A stretch of DNA of 64,000 nucleotides from assembly GCA_035405785.1 (NCBI GenBank), contig DAONJS010000003.1, positions 1-64,000 of the forward strand, read 5' to 3'. This stretch comes from BPGX01 sp035405785. GTDB lineage: Bacteria > Bacteroidota > Bacteroidia > B-17B0 > Aurantibacillaceae. The translations under genes were made by a program, and so were the position numbers. This document shows positions 44,801-53,747 of the stretch, one piece after another. Each line of letters begins with the position of its first letter. Within the stretch, counting starts at the first letter, position 1. The notes under the pieces were generated by a model. That model was given only the letters and a program-made list of their open reading frames with translations, had not been told where the DNA came from and did no database searches.

Positions 44801-47800
44801 TCAATATCCAATTATCGGTGCCAACCATCTTTCCATTTCTTCAATAGTTTTATTTTTTCTTTTTGCGTAATCTTCTACTTGATCTCTATTAATTTTACCT
44901 ACACTAAAATAGTGTGCTTTGGGATGAGAAAAGTAAAGCCCGCTTACAGACGCAGTTGGATACATCGCCATATTTTCAGTTAAATGTATATCTGCATTTT
45001 TTTCAACATTTAAAATATTCCAGATAGTTAATTTTTCTGTATGATCTGGTTGTGCAGGATAGCCAGGTGCAGGACGAATACCTTGATACTTTTCTTTAAT
45101 TAATTCTTCATTTGTAAAATTTTCATCATGTGAATAACCCCAGTATTTTTTTCTAACTTGTAAATGCATATATTCTGCTAATGCTTCTGCTAATCTGTCT
45201 GCAATTACTTTAATCATAATGGCTTTGTAATCATCATGTTTTTGTTCAAAATGTTTTACTAATTTATCCTGACCAATACCAGCAGTAACTGCAAAAGCAC
45301 CAAGGTAATCCTGTTTTTCTGGATGAATAAAATCTGCTAATGCTATATTGAAATGTCCTTGTGGTTTTTTAGTTTGTTGCCTAATCGTATGAAATGTATA
45401 AGTTTGATTTAAGTAATTAACTTCAATATCATCAAAATCTTTCACACGAGCAGGAAATAATCCAAATACTGCGTTAGCAGAAAGCCATTGTTTTTTAATA
45501 ATTTCTTCTAAAGTTTTTTGACCGTCTTTAAATAACTTTTGTGCTTCATCTTTTTTGTTTGGATCTTCAAGTATGGCAGGATACACACCTTTTATTTCCC
45601 ATGCATGAAAAAACGGTGTCCAGTCAATGTATTCAGCAATGGTTTCTAATGATATATTTTTTAGTGTAAATATCCCTTGGTGTTTAGGAACAGGAATTTC
45701 ATAGTTGTCCCAATCAATTTGAAATTTATTTTTTCTTGCTTCTTCAAGTGATTCAAAAATATCAGGATTTTTTTGCTTATTAAATGATGTTCTTAATTGT
45801 TCATATTCGGTTTTAACTTTTTGTAAAAATTCTTCTTTTTGTTGTTTTGATAATAATGAAGATACAACAGGGACTGACTTTGATGCATCATTAACATGAA
45901 TAACAGGATGAGAATAATGAGGAGCAATTTTTAATGCAGTGTGAATTTTAGAAGTAGTAGCACCACCTATCAATAATGGTTTATTTAATCCAATTCGTTC
46001 CATCTCTTTTGCTACATGCACCATTTCATCTAATGATGGAGTTATCAATCCGCTTAATCCAATGATATCTGCATTTTCTTCAATGGCTCTTTGAAGAATT
46101 TTTTCAGCAGGAACCATTACTCCTAAATCAATGATATCATAATTATTACATGCTAATACAACACCCACTATATTTTTTCCAATATCATGAACATCACCTT
46201 TTACGGTGGCTAAAAGTATTTTACCTTTTTTCTCTCCCTTCTTTTGTTGTGCTAATAAAAATGGTTGTAAATAAGCCACCGCTTTTTTCATTACACGAGC
46301 ACTCTTTACTACTTGAGGTAAAAACATTTTTCCACTACCAAACAAATCTCCTACTACATTCATTCCGTCCATTAATGGACCTTCTATTACTTTTAATGGA
46401 TCGCCTAATTTTACTCTTGCTTCTTCTGTATCAATTTCAATAAATTCATCAATGCCCTTAACCAATGCATGTTTTAATCTTTCTTCAACAGGTAAATTTC
46501 TCCATTCGCTGTCTTTCGTTTGACGAGATTTTTTATTTGGATCGGAAGATAATTGTTCTTTAATTTCTTCTGCTTTTGCAATTAATTTTTCAGCGGCATC
46601 ATCACTTCTGTCAAATAAAACATCTTCTATTAGTTTTAATAATTCTTTATCTATTTCTTCATATACTACTAACTGTGAAGGATTAACAATACCCATATCC
46701 ATTCCATATTGAATGGCGTGATATAAAAAGGCAGCGTGAATAGCTTCTCTAACAATATCATTTCCTCTGAAAGAAAAAGAAACATTACTTACGCCACCAC
46801 TCACTTTTGCGTAAGGTAAATTTTCTTTTATCCATTTTGTGGCTTCAAAAAAATCTAATGCATTTCTTCTGTGTTCTTCCATTCCTGTTGCTACGGGAAA
46901 GATATTTGGATCAAAAATAATATCTTCAGGAGGAAATCCTACTTTATTGACTAATATATCATAAGCTCTTTTGCATATTTCAATTCTGCGAGGAAGAGTA
47001 TCTGCTTGTCCTTGTTCATCAAATGCCATAACAATCACAGCCGCACCATATTTGCGAATAATTTTTGCCTGACGAATAAATTCTTCTTCACCATTTTTCA
47101 AAGAAATAGAATTAACTATACATTTTCCTTGTGAATGTTGTAATCCTGCTTCAATGATTTCAAATTTAGAAGAGTCAATCATTATTGGGACACGAGCAAT
47201 ATCTGGTTCGGATGCAATGAACTTCAAAAATGTTGTCATTGCATTCACACCATCAATCATGGCTTCATCCATACAAATATCTATTGCCTGTGCTCCGCCT
47301 TCAACCTGTTGTCTTGCAACAGATAACGCTTCTTGAAACTTTTCTTCTTTAATAAGTCGTAAAAATTTTTTTGAACCAGTTACATTTGTTCTTTCACCAA
47401 TGTTCATAAAATTACTATCAGGACGAAGCGTAACGGCTTCTAAACCTGATATTCTTAGATATTTCGAAAGTTGCTTTCTTTTTCTTGGTTTTGACACTTT
47501 TGCATGTTCTGCAATGTGTTTGATGTGTTCAGGTGTTGTGCCACAGCATCCACCAACAATATTAACTAATCCACTATCTAAAAAATCACAAATGTAATGA
47601 GACATTACTTCTGGCGTTTCATCATATTCACCAAATTGATTAGGCAAACCAGCATTAGGATAAGCGTGTATGAAAAATTCTGATTTTTCTGATAATTCTT
47701 CAATATATGGCCTTAATTCTTTTGCCCCCAATGCACAGTTTAAGCCAATTGTAAGAATAGGGGCATGAGAAACTGAAATTAAAAATGCTTCAACAGTTTG

Positions 47801-48505
47801 TCCAGAAAGTGTTCTGCCGCTGGCATCGGTAATTGTTCCCGAAATCATCAAAGGTAACTGAATACCTTTTTTTTCAAAACAATTCAGAGCAGCGTAAATA
47901 GCGGCTTTGGCATTTAATGTATCAAAAATTGTTTCAATCAAAAGAATATCAACACCACCATCTATTAAACCTTCTATTTGTTCTGCATAAGCATCAGCAA
48001 GTTCATTAAAAGTAATAGCTCTGTATTCGGGGCTTGCTACATCAGGCGATATACTTAATGTTTTATTAGTAGGTCCAACAGCCCCTGCTACAAATTTTGG
48101 GTTGTTTTCAAAACTAGTATTCGTTTCTAAATAGTATTGTTGAATAGCATTTTTAGCTAATTGAGCGGCTTTTAAATTAATTTCATAAGCATATTCCTGC
48201 ATGTCATAATCTGCCTGTGAAATTCTTTGGGCATTAAAAGTATTAGTTTCTAATATATCTGCACCTGCTTTTAGGTATTGTAAGTGAATGTCTTGAATAA
48301 TGTTAGGTTGAGTAAGAACAAGAATATCGTTATTACCTTTTATTTCTTTGTGCCAGTTGATAAACAATTTTCCTCTGTAATCTTCTTCATTAAGACGATG
48401 TTTTTGAATCATGGTGCCCATTGCACCGTCAATCACTAAAATCCTTTTTTCTAATTCACGGGTAATGATTTCTTGAATTTGATTTTGTTGAAATGTTTTG
48501 ATCAT
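44801..48505 (-). CDS. metH: Cobalamin-dependent methionine synthase
   Basis: 1234 residues, full four-module enzyme. It moves the methyl group of 5-methyltetrahydrofolate to homocysteine through methylcobalamin. Homocysteine domain: VIDGAMGTMIQKHRLNEEDY, GLNCALGAKEL and GGCCGTTPEHI (zinc Cys ligands, the pair near residue 319). Pterin domain: FMNIGERTNVTGSKKF, DICMDEAMIDG. B12 domain: cap helix then DVHDIGKNIVGVVL with axial His near residue 772 and GLSGLITPSLDEM. C-terminal SAM-activation domain: RPAPGYPAQPDH and YPTASVSGLYFSHPKA. It lies 4 bases downstream of purQ, a two-gene operon. No cobalamin riboswitch was recognised upstream of the operon. Confidence 0.97.
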   Translation of the reverse strand: MIKTFQQNQIQEIITRELEKRILVIDGAMGTMIQKHRLNEEDYRGKLFINWHKEIKGNNDILVLTQPNIIQDIHLQYLKAGADILETNTFNAQRISQADYDMQEYAYEINLKAAQLAKNAIQQYYLETNTSFENNPKFVAGAVGPTNKTLSISPDVASPEYRAITFNELADAYAEQIEGLIDGGVDILLIETIFDTLNAKAAIYAALNCFEKKGIQLPLMISGTITDASGRTLSGQTVEAFLISVSHAPILTIGLNCALGAKELRPYIEELSEKSEFFIHAYPNAGLPNQFGEYDETPEVMSHYICDFLDSGLVNIVGGCCGTTPEHIKHIAEHAKVSKPRKRKQLSKYLRISGLEAVTLRPDSNFMNIGERTNVTGSKKFLRLIKEEKFQEALSVARQQVEGGAQAIDICMDEAMIDGVNAMTTFLKFIASEPDIARVPIMIDSSKFEIIEAGLQHSQGKCIVNSISLKNGEEEFIRQAKIIRKYGAAVIVMAFDEQGQADTLPRRIEICKRAYDILVNKVGFPPEDIIFDPNIFPVATGMEEHRRNALDFFEATKWIKENLPYAKVSGGVSNVSFSFRGNDIVREAIHAAFLYHAIQYGMDMGIVNPSQLVVYEEIDKELLKLIEDVLFDRSDDAAEKLIAKAEEIKEQLSSDPNKKSRQTKDSEWRNLPVEERLKHALVKGIDEFIEIDTEEARVKLGDPLKVIEGPLMDGMNVVGDLFGSGKMFLPQVVKSARVMKKAVAYLQPFLLAQQKKGEKKGKILLATVKGDVHDIGKNIVGVVLACNNYDIIDLGVMVPAEKILQRAIEENADIIGLSGLITPSLDEMVHVAKEMERIGLNKPLLIGGATTSKIHTALKIAPHYSHPVIHVNDASKSVPVVSSLLSKQQKEEFLQKVKTEYEQLRTSFNKQKNPDIFESLEEARKNKFQIDWDNYEIPVPKHQGIFTLKNISLETIAEYIDWTPFFHAWEIKGVYPAILEDPNKKDEAQKLFKDGQKTLEEIIKKQWLSANAVFGLFPARVKDFDDIEVNYLNQTYTFHTIRQQTKKPQGHFNIALADFIHPEKQDYLGAFAVTAGIGQDKLVKHFEQKHDDYKAIMIKVIADRLAEALAEYMHLQVRKKYWGYSHDENFTNEELIKEKYQGIRPAPGYPAQPDHTEKLTIWNILNVEKNADIHLTENMAMYPTASVSGLYFSHPKAHYFSVGKINRDQVEDYAKRKNKTIEEMERWLAPIIGY

Positions 48506-48509
48506 AAAC

Positions 48510-49220
48510 TTAAAAAGTTGGTGATAAAGCTTCTTCTATAATGCTTTGAAATAGAAAAAGGCCATCTGTATTTCTCAATTCTTCATCTGCCGCTCTTTCT
48601 GGATGTGGCATCATACCAAACACATTTTTTGTTTTATTACAAACACCCGCGATATTTAATAGAGAACCATTAGGATTAGCAGATTCTACAACATTTCCAT
48701 TTTCATCACAATATTGAAAAATAATTTGCCCGTTATCTTGTAATTGTTTTAGTGTATCAGCATCTGCATAATAATTACCTTCACCGTGGGCAATTGGTAT
48801 TTTGAAAGATTTTTTATCTTGTGGTAAATTTTTTGTGATTGTAGTTGAGTAATTTGAAGGTTTAATAAAAACATTTTTACAAATAAATTTTCTGTTGGTA
48901 TTATGTAAAAGTACACCAGGAACAAGATTGGCTTCACATAAAATCTGAAAACCATTACATATTCCTAAAACAAAACCGCCTTTTTTAGCATGTTCTACAA
49001 CACTTTTCATAATAGGTGAAAAACGAGCAATGGCACCACTTCTCAAATAATCACCATAAGAAAATCCACCCGGTAATATCAAATGAGTACAACCTTCTAA
49101 ATCAGTTTGTTTGTGCCAAAGTTTTACAACATTTTGTTTTAATTTTTTAGAAAGCACATATACAGCGTCGTCGTCGCAGTTTGAACCCGGAAAAGTAATA
49201 ACTCCAAATTTTATTGACAT
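48510..49220 (-). CDS. purQ: Phosphoribosylformylglycinamidine synthase subunit PurQ
   Basis: 236 residues. Glutaminase subunit of FGAM synthase, step four of purine synthesis. Class I amidotransferase: FGVITFPGSNCDDDAVYVL opening, oxyanion ILPGGFSYGDYLRSGAIAR, nucleophile Cys88 in VLGICNGFQILCE, and His/Glu in FGMMPHPERAADE. A free PurQ implies a three-subunit enzyme with small PurL and PurS encoded elsewhere. It precedes metH by 4 bases; both pathways draw on folate one-carbon units. A weak -7-like sequence (TAAGTTCG on the minus strand, 49237-49244) lies upstream. Confidence 0.95.
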   Translation of the reverse strand: MSIKFGVITFPGSNCDDDAVYVLSKKLKQNVVKLWHKQTDLEGCTHLILPGGFSYGDYLRSGAIARFSPIMKSVVEHAKKGGFVLGICNGFQILCEANLVPGVLLHNTNRKFICKNVFIKPSNYSTTITKNLPQDKKSFKIPIAHGEGNYYADADTLKQLQDNGQIIFQYCDENGNVVESANPNGSLLNIAGVCNKTKNVFGMMPHPERAADEELRNTDGLFLFQSIIEEALSPTF

Positions 49221-49315
49221 ATAAAAAATTTTTTTGCGAACTTACGAAAAATAAAGCAATTGATTAAAGGGATAAATTTTTTGTTTGAAAATACAATTTC
49301 ATAGAAAATTTTGTG

Positions 49316-49323
49316 TAGATTTG
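49316..49323 (+). promoter_or_regulatory. -7 box for the tandem fibre-like genes
   Basis: TAGATTTG, exact TAnnTTTG, 12 bases before ATG 49336. It shows that the longer open frame from 49285 is not the gene start. Confidence 0.6.
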
Positions 49324-49335
49324 CGAAAAATTTTT

Positions 49336-50883
49336 ATGAAAAAAATTCTATACGCGTTTATACTTTTTGTATCAATTAATCAGATAAAACCTCAAAATGT
49401 TGGTATCAATCCAACTGGTGCATTACCAAATGCATCTGCAGGATTAGATGTAGATTTTAATAATAAAGGAGTGCTAATTCCGCGTGTAAGTTTGGTGGCA
49501 GTGAATAATCCTGCTCCAATTACAAGTCCGGCTAATTCTTTGCTTGTGTATAATACTAATGCCACAGTTACTGGCGGATGTGGTGTTGGTTATTACTATT
49601 GGAACGGAACTCAATGGGTGTGTTTATTGAGTTCTACCGGCAGTGGTGGTAGTTCAACTGCGTGGTTAACAACTGGAAATTCAGGAACTACACCTCCAAC
49701 TAATTTTTTAGGCACCACTGATAATAATGATTTTGTAATTAAAACAAATAATACTGAAATTGCTCGTTTTACAGCAGGATGGAGAGTAGGTATTGGAACA
49801 ACTACCCCAAATGGAAAATTAGATGTTCGTACTTCTACTGTAAATAATGGGATTTATGTAGAAAGTACTACAAATGCAGGAAATGGTGTGTGGGCTTATG
49901 TTAATGCTTCTGGAACAACTTATGGTTTGTGGGGTAGAGTAAATTCAACTACTAACGGTTCAAAAGGTGTTTTTGGTGAAAATCAAGCTACATCTGGTGT
50001 GAATTTTGGAGTAGATGGTAGAGTATATTCTAATGATGCTCATGCTGTACGAGGGTATAATTCCTCTACATCTGCACCAACTAATACTAATTCACCTGGC
50101 ACTGCCATTTATGGACAAAACGATGCGCCTCAATCTATTACAATTTGGGCAGTATCAAATAATAATAGTGCTACTAACCAAAGTTATGGCATTTGGGCAG
50201 AAACACATGGTGCTAAAAGTATCGGAGTAGTTGGTGTGGGTAATGGGACTTCTGCTATGAATATACCATCTAATGGTTGTGGTGGGTACTTTACCGGAAC
50301 TGAAATGGGAGTTTTTAGTTATGCAAATAATACAAGTGGTGATAGGTATGCATATAGAGGAATGTGGAGAGATGCTTTAAATACATATACAGTAGCTGTT
50401 GGTGGAAATATTGGGGGGACGCAATATAAAATAGTAGGTAATGGAACAGCTTCTACTATTATTAAAGATAAAAATAATCAATCTCGTATCATGTTTTGTC
50501 CTGAATCTCCTCAAATATTATTTCAAGATATGGGCAGAGGCAAATTAGTTAATGGAAAAGCAAATATTCAATTGGATGAAACTTTTGCAAATACAATTAT
50601 TATAGATGAAAAACATCCTGCTAATGTATTTATTCAACCATTAGATGAGTGTAATGGAATGATGGTAAAGAATATAACAAATAAGGGCTTTGAAGTAGTA
50701 GAATTAATGAATGGTAAAAGTAATGCAGAATTTTCATGGTTCATAATTGCAGTAAGAAAAGATGATGTTGATGATAATGGTAATATCATCTCAAAATATC
50801 AGGATGTAAGATTTCCTCTTGTACCAGATTTTGGTAAAGGAGTTAGTATTCAACATCAATTACCTAATATGCAAGAAAAATAA
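49336..50883 (+). CDS. Exported fibre-like protein A
   Basis: 515 residues from ATG 49336 (MKKILYAFILFVSINQIKPQ). After the signal comes a ~90-residue module (NVGINPTGALPNASAGLDVD..GYYYWNGTQWVCLLSS) that opens many Bacteroidota surface proteins. The middle (~120-350) has Gly/Asn/Ser-rich beta repeats with GIGTTTPNGKLDVRTS and GVFGENQATSGVNFGVDG, like trimeric tail-fibre shafts. The end (ILFQDMGRGKLVNGKANIQLDETFANTI..) recurs in other secreted fibres and could be a maturation or trimerisation module. No sorting domain is seen. The next gene, 11 bases on, shares the N-terminal module. Ligand unknown. Confidence 0.7.
   Translation: MKKILYAFILFVSINQIKPQNVGINPTGALPNASAGLDVDFNNKGVLIPRVSLVAVNNPAPITSPANSLLVYNTNATVTGGCGVGYYYWNGTQWVCLLSSTGSGGSSTAWLTTGNSGTTPPTNFLGTTDNNDFVIKTNNTEIARFTAGWRVGIGTTTPNGKLDVRTSTVNNGIYVESTTNAGNGVWAYVNASGTTYGLWGRVNSTTNGSKGVFGENQATSGVNFGVDGRVYSNDAHAVRGYNSSTSAPTNTNSPGTAIYGQNDAPQSITIWAVSNNNSATNQSYGIWAETHGAKSIGVVGVGNGTSAMNIPSNGCGGYFTGTEMGVFSYANNTSGDRYAYRGMWRDALNTYTVAVGGNIGGTQYKIVGNGTASTIIKDKNNQSRIMFCPESPQILFQDMGRGKLVNGKANIQLDETFANTIIIDEKHPANVFIQPLDECNGMMVKNITNKGFEVVELMNGKSNAEFSWFIIAVRKDDVDDNGNIISKYQDVRFPLVPDFGKGVSIQHQLPNMQEK
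49393..49655. repeat. 263-bp direct repeat coding the constant N-terminus, copy 1
   Basis: About 93 percent identical by eye to 50964-51226 (offset 1571). It starts at the codons just after the signal peptide and ends at the Gly/Ser linker after the CLLSS motif. Confidence 0.8.
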
Positions 50884-50894
50884 AATCAATTAAT

Positions 50895-52490
50895 ATGAAA
50901 AAAATAGCGTTAATTTTAGGAGTTACTGCATTATTAGTAGGAGTTAACAACAAATTAAAATCTCAAAATGTAGGTATCAATCCAACTGGTGCATTACCAA
51001 ATGCTTCAGCAGGATTAGATGTGGATTTTAATAATAAAGGAGTGTTAATTCCGCGTGTAAGTTTGGCGGCAGTGAATAATCCTGCTCCAATTACAGGTCC
51101 GGCTAATTCTTTGCTTGTGTATAATACTAATGCCACAGTTACTGGAGGTTGTGGTATTGGATATTACTATTGGAACGGAACTCAGTGGGTGTGTTTATTG
51201 AGTTCTAGTGGCAGTGGTGGCAGTTCTTCAGCATGGCTCACTAATGGTAATGCTGGAACAAATTCTGCCATTAACTTTTTGGGTACCACTGATAATCAAA
51301 ATTTAATCATTAAAACAAATAATTTTGAAAGAGCTAGATTTTTGAATGGTGCTGCAAATGGTGGAGGATTAGAAATTGGAAGTATTAATCCAGTGAATGG
51401 TAGAGCATTATTAGCAGTTGGTGGGGCAGCAGGAATACATACTGCCTTATTTAAAGGTCAAACCAACTATGCAGTAGGTATAGGAGTATTACCAACTGTT
51501 TGTTCTGGTACTGTTGGTTCAATTCAAGCTGTTGATAATCTAAACAATGCTGCTTTATTAGTTTTACAAACTGCTGTTGGTGGGTCCGTGTCTATTGGCA
51601 ATGCTTGTCCTCCAACAACTGGCAGATTTGATGTTATCCAATCTGCCCACGGTATTGCTATTTATGGAGACGCTCCTGCTGGTGGTGCAGGTGTTAGTGG
51701 TAGTTGTGTTAGTGGTGGTGGTTCGGGTAATAATGGAGTAGAAGGATACTTATATGGCGTTTCATCGGGTACTGCAACTGCTGGCGTGCTTGGTTATGCA
51801 GATGCACCAAGTAGTAATGGCGTTTATGGAGAATGTTCAAATGGCTCATCTTTTCCATTAGGTATTTGGGGCGTTAGTGTTAGAGGTAATCCAAATTTCT
51901 ATGGCTATTCAAATACAAATGGCTATGCAGGTTATTTTGGATTAGCAAGTGTTGCAAATGCAGGACATGTTAGGGTTTTAGATAATTTATCAGTAGTAGG
52001 AACGGTATCAAAAGGTGGAGGTAGTTTTTTAATCGATCACCCATTAGATCCAGAAAACAAATATTTATATCATAGTTTTGTAGAAAGTCCTGATATGATG
52101 AATATATATAATGGAAATGTGATAACTGATGAAAATGGCGAAGCAGTAGTTAAGTTGCCTGAATATTTCCAATCATTAAATAAAGATTATAGGTATCAAT
52201 TAACACCTATTGGACAATTTGCTCAATGTATTGTTTTAAAAGAAATTGAAAACAATCAGTTTGTTATTAAAACAGATAAGCCACATGTAAAAGTTAGCTG
52301 GCAAGTAACAGGAGTTCGTCAGGATCCTTTTGCAAATATGTATAGAATTGTTCCAGAAGTTGAAAAGAAACCCGAAGAAAAAGGTTATTACTTACATCCT
52401 GAATGTTATGGACAACCAAGAACAAAGTTTATTGATAATGCTTACAAAAAAGATCAACCAAAATTGAGTAAAAAATTAAGCAGAAAATAA
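50895..52490 (+). CDS. Exported fibre-like protein B
   Basis: 531 residues; signal peptide MKKIALILGVTALLVGVNNK, then the same NVGINPTGALPNASAGLDVD module as protein A. The middle is a different Gly-rich beta region (GRALLAVGGAAGIHTALFKG, GVEGYLYGVSSGTATAGVLG). The C-terminus carries a conserved module: GGSFLIDHPLDPENKYLYHS, FVESPDMMNIYNGNVITDEN, YRYQLTPIGQFAQCIVLKEI and KVSWQVTGVRQDPFANMYRI, known from many bacterial fibre-like proteins and suggestive of an autochaperone-type end, which is inference. It ends in a Lys-rich tail. Co-transcribed with protein A; both likely surface exposed. Confidence 0.72.
   Translation: MKKIALILGVTALLVGVNNKLKSQNVGINPTGALPNASAGLDVDFNNKGVLIPRVSLAAVNNPAPITGPANSLLVYNTNATVTGGCGIGYYYWNGTQWVCLLSSSGSGGSSSAWLTNGNAGTNSAINFLGTTDNQNLIIKTNNFERARFLNGAANGGGLEIGSINPVNGRALLAVGGAAGIHTALFKGQTNYAVGIGVLPTVCSGTVGSIQAVDNLNNAALLVLQTAVGGSVSIGNACPPTTGRFDVIQSAHGIAIYGDAPAGGAGVSGSCVSGGGSGNNGVEGYLYGVSSGTATAGVLGYADAPSSNGVYGECSNGSSFPLGIWGVSVRGNPNFYGYSNTNGYAGYFGLASVANAGHVRVLDNLSVVGTVSKGGGSFLIDHPLDPENKYLYHSFVESPDMMNIYNGNVITDENGEAVVKLPEYFQSLNKDYRYQLTPIGQFAQCIVLKEIENNQFVIKTDKPHVKVSWQVTGVRQDPFANMYRIVPEVEKKPEEKGYYLHPECYGQPRTKFIDNAYKKDQPKLSKKLSRK
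50964..51226. repeat. 263-bp direct repeat coding the constant N-terminus, copy 2
   Basis: Counterpart of 49393-49655. Differences are mostly third-base changes plus a few conservative replacements (Val to Ala, Ser to Gly). Confidence 0.8.
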
Positions 52491-52605
52491 AACTAAGTGC
52501 AAGTAATATAAATTTTGAATTTTGTATATCAAAAATTCTCTTTTGTCTAAAATCATAAGTTGCATTACGCAAATAATCTATTAATTTGAAGCAGAATTAT
52601 TTATT

Positions 52606-53643
52606 ATGACTGACAAATCTACTCCTAAAAAAATTACATTAGCTTTACAAGGCGGGGGAGCACACGGCGCTTTTACCTGGGGAGTTTTAGACAGATTATT
52701 AGAAGTAGATGAAATTGAAGTTGAAGCAATGGCAGGAACAAGTGCCGGCGCCATTAATACAGTTGTTTGTGCTTACGGGTTGCATATCGGAGGTCCTCAA
52801 AAAGCCAAAGAATTATTGGAAAAACTTTGGGAAAAAATTGCATTGAATGGTAGTTTTTTTCTAAAACCATCTTTTTTTGATAGCTTATTGAGTAATGGTG
52901 ATATTTATAATTCGCCTGGATATATTTTATTTAATACATTTACACAATATATTTCACCCTATACTTTTAACCCATTTAATTATAACCCATTGAGAGGTAT
53001 TTTAAACGAACTTGTTGATTTTGAAGAACTTCATAAATACAACAGAAAAAAACTTTTTATCTGTGCTACAAATGTCAAAACTAACAGAGCTAAAATTTTT
53101 TCTAACAAAGAAATCACTGTTGATGCAGTATTGGCGTCAGCATGCTTACCTTTTCTTTTTCAGGCGGTAAAAATTGGCGACGATTATTATTGGGATGGGG
53201 GCTATATGGGAAATCCGCCACTTACTCCTATGATAAATAATACCGCTTCACAAGATATTATCTTAATAAAAATAAATTCTATTAATATTCATCAATTGCC
53301 TACCACCGCAAGAGATATTGCAGACCGTGTAAATGAAATTTCTTTTAATAGTAGTTTAATCAATGAAATGAGATTTATTCACTATAGAAATGAACTTATT
53401 AGAAATGGAATAATAAAAGCAGATGGAAAAACAAACCGAGAGATTTTTATTCATGTCATTTCTGGATATAATGTATTAAGTAAATTAGGATATAGCAGTA
53501 AGTTAAATACTTCCTATCAATTTTTGAAAAAATTAAAAGAAGAAGGTAGAAAAGTAGCAGATGAATGGTTAAAGAAAAATTTGCACAAAATTGGTACAGG
53601 TTCTACTTTTGATATTGAAGAACACTTTTTAGAACAATACTAA
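52606..53643 (+). CDS. Patatin-like phospholipase (RssA/YlbK type)
   Basis: 345 residues, no signal peptide. Catalytic dyad of patatins: oxyanion motif LALQGGGAHGAFTWGVLD (residues ~12-29), nucleophile Ser46 in MAGTSAGAINT, and Asp197 in YYWDGGYMGNPPL. The lipid acyl hydrolase would act on phospholipids or storage lipids in the cytoplasm. The C-terminal portion (~210-345) with RDIADRVNEISFNSSLINEM is typical for the RssA-like branch. It stands alone between the fibre genes and the TonB receptor operon. Upstream 115 bases are AT-rich without an exact -7 box (TTAATTTG is one base off). Confidence 0.9.
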   Translation: MTDKSTPKKITLALQGGGAHGAFTWGVLDRLLEVDEIEVEAMAGTSAGAINTVVCAYGLHIGGPQKAKELLEKLWEKIALNGSFFLKPSFFDSLLSNGDIYNSPGYILFNTFTQYISPYTFNPFNYNPLRGILNELVDFEELHKYNRKKLFICATNVKTNRAKIFSNKEITVDAVLASACLPFLFQAVKIGDDYYWDGGYMGNPPLTPMINNTASQDIILIKINSINIHQLPTTARDIADRVNEISFNSSLINEMRFIHYRNELIRNGIIKADGKTNREIFIHVISGYNVLSKLGYSSKLNTSYQFLKKLKEEGRKVADEWLKKNLHKIGTGSTFDIEEHFLEQY

Positions 53644-53747
53644 TAAATTTACCACAAAAATTTTTTTTAATTTTTTTGCATATTATTAAAAAGTTACATA
53701 ACTTTACGCCCAAAACTAAAAGTTAATTTTATTTTAATTTAACTACT

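Noticed and set aside
49221..49335. Cobalamin riboswitch ahead of purQ-metH
   Set aside because: The spacer is 115 bases, shared with the divergent fibre-gene promoter, and no B12-box-like sequence was seen.
52510..52545. Terminator after the second fibre gene (GAATTTTG..CAAAAATTC)
   Set aside because: Imperfect AT-only stem without a T-tract; too weak to call.
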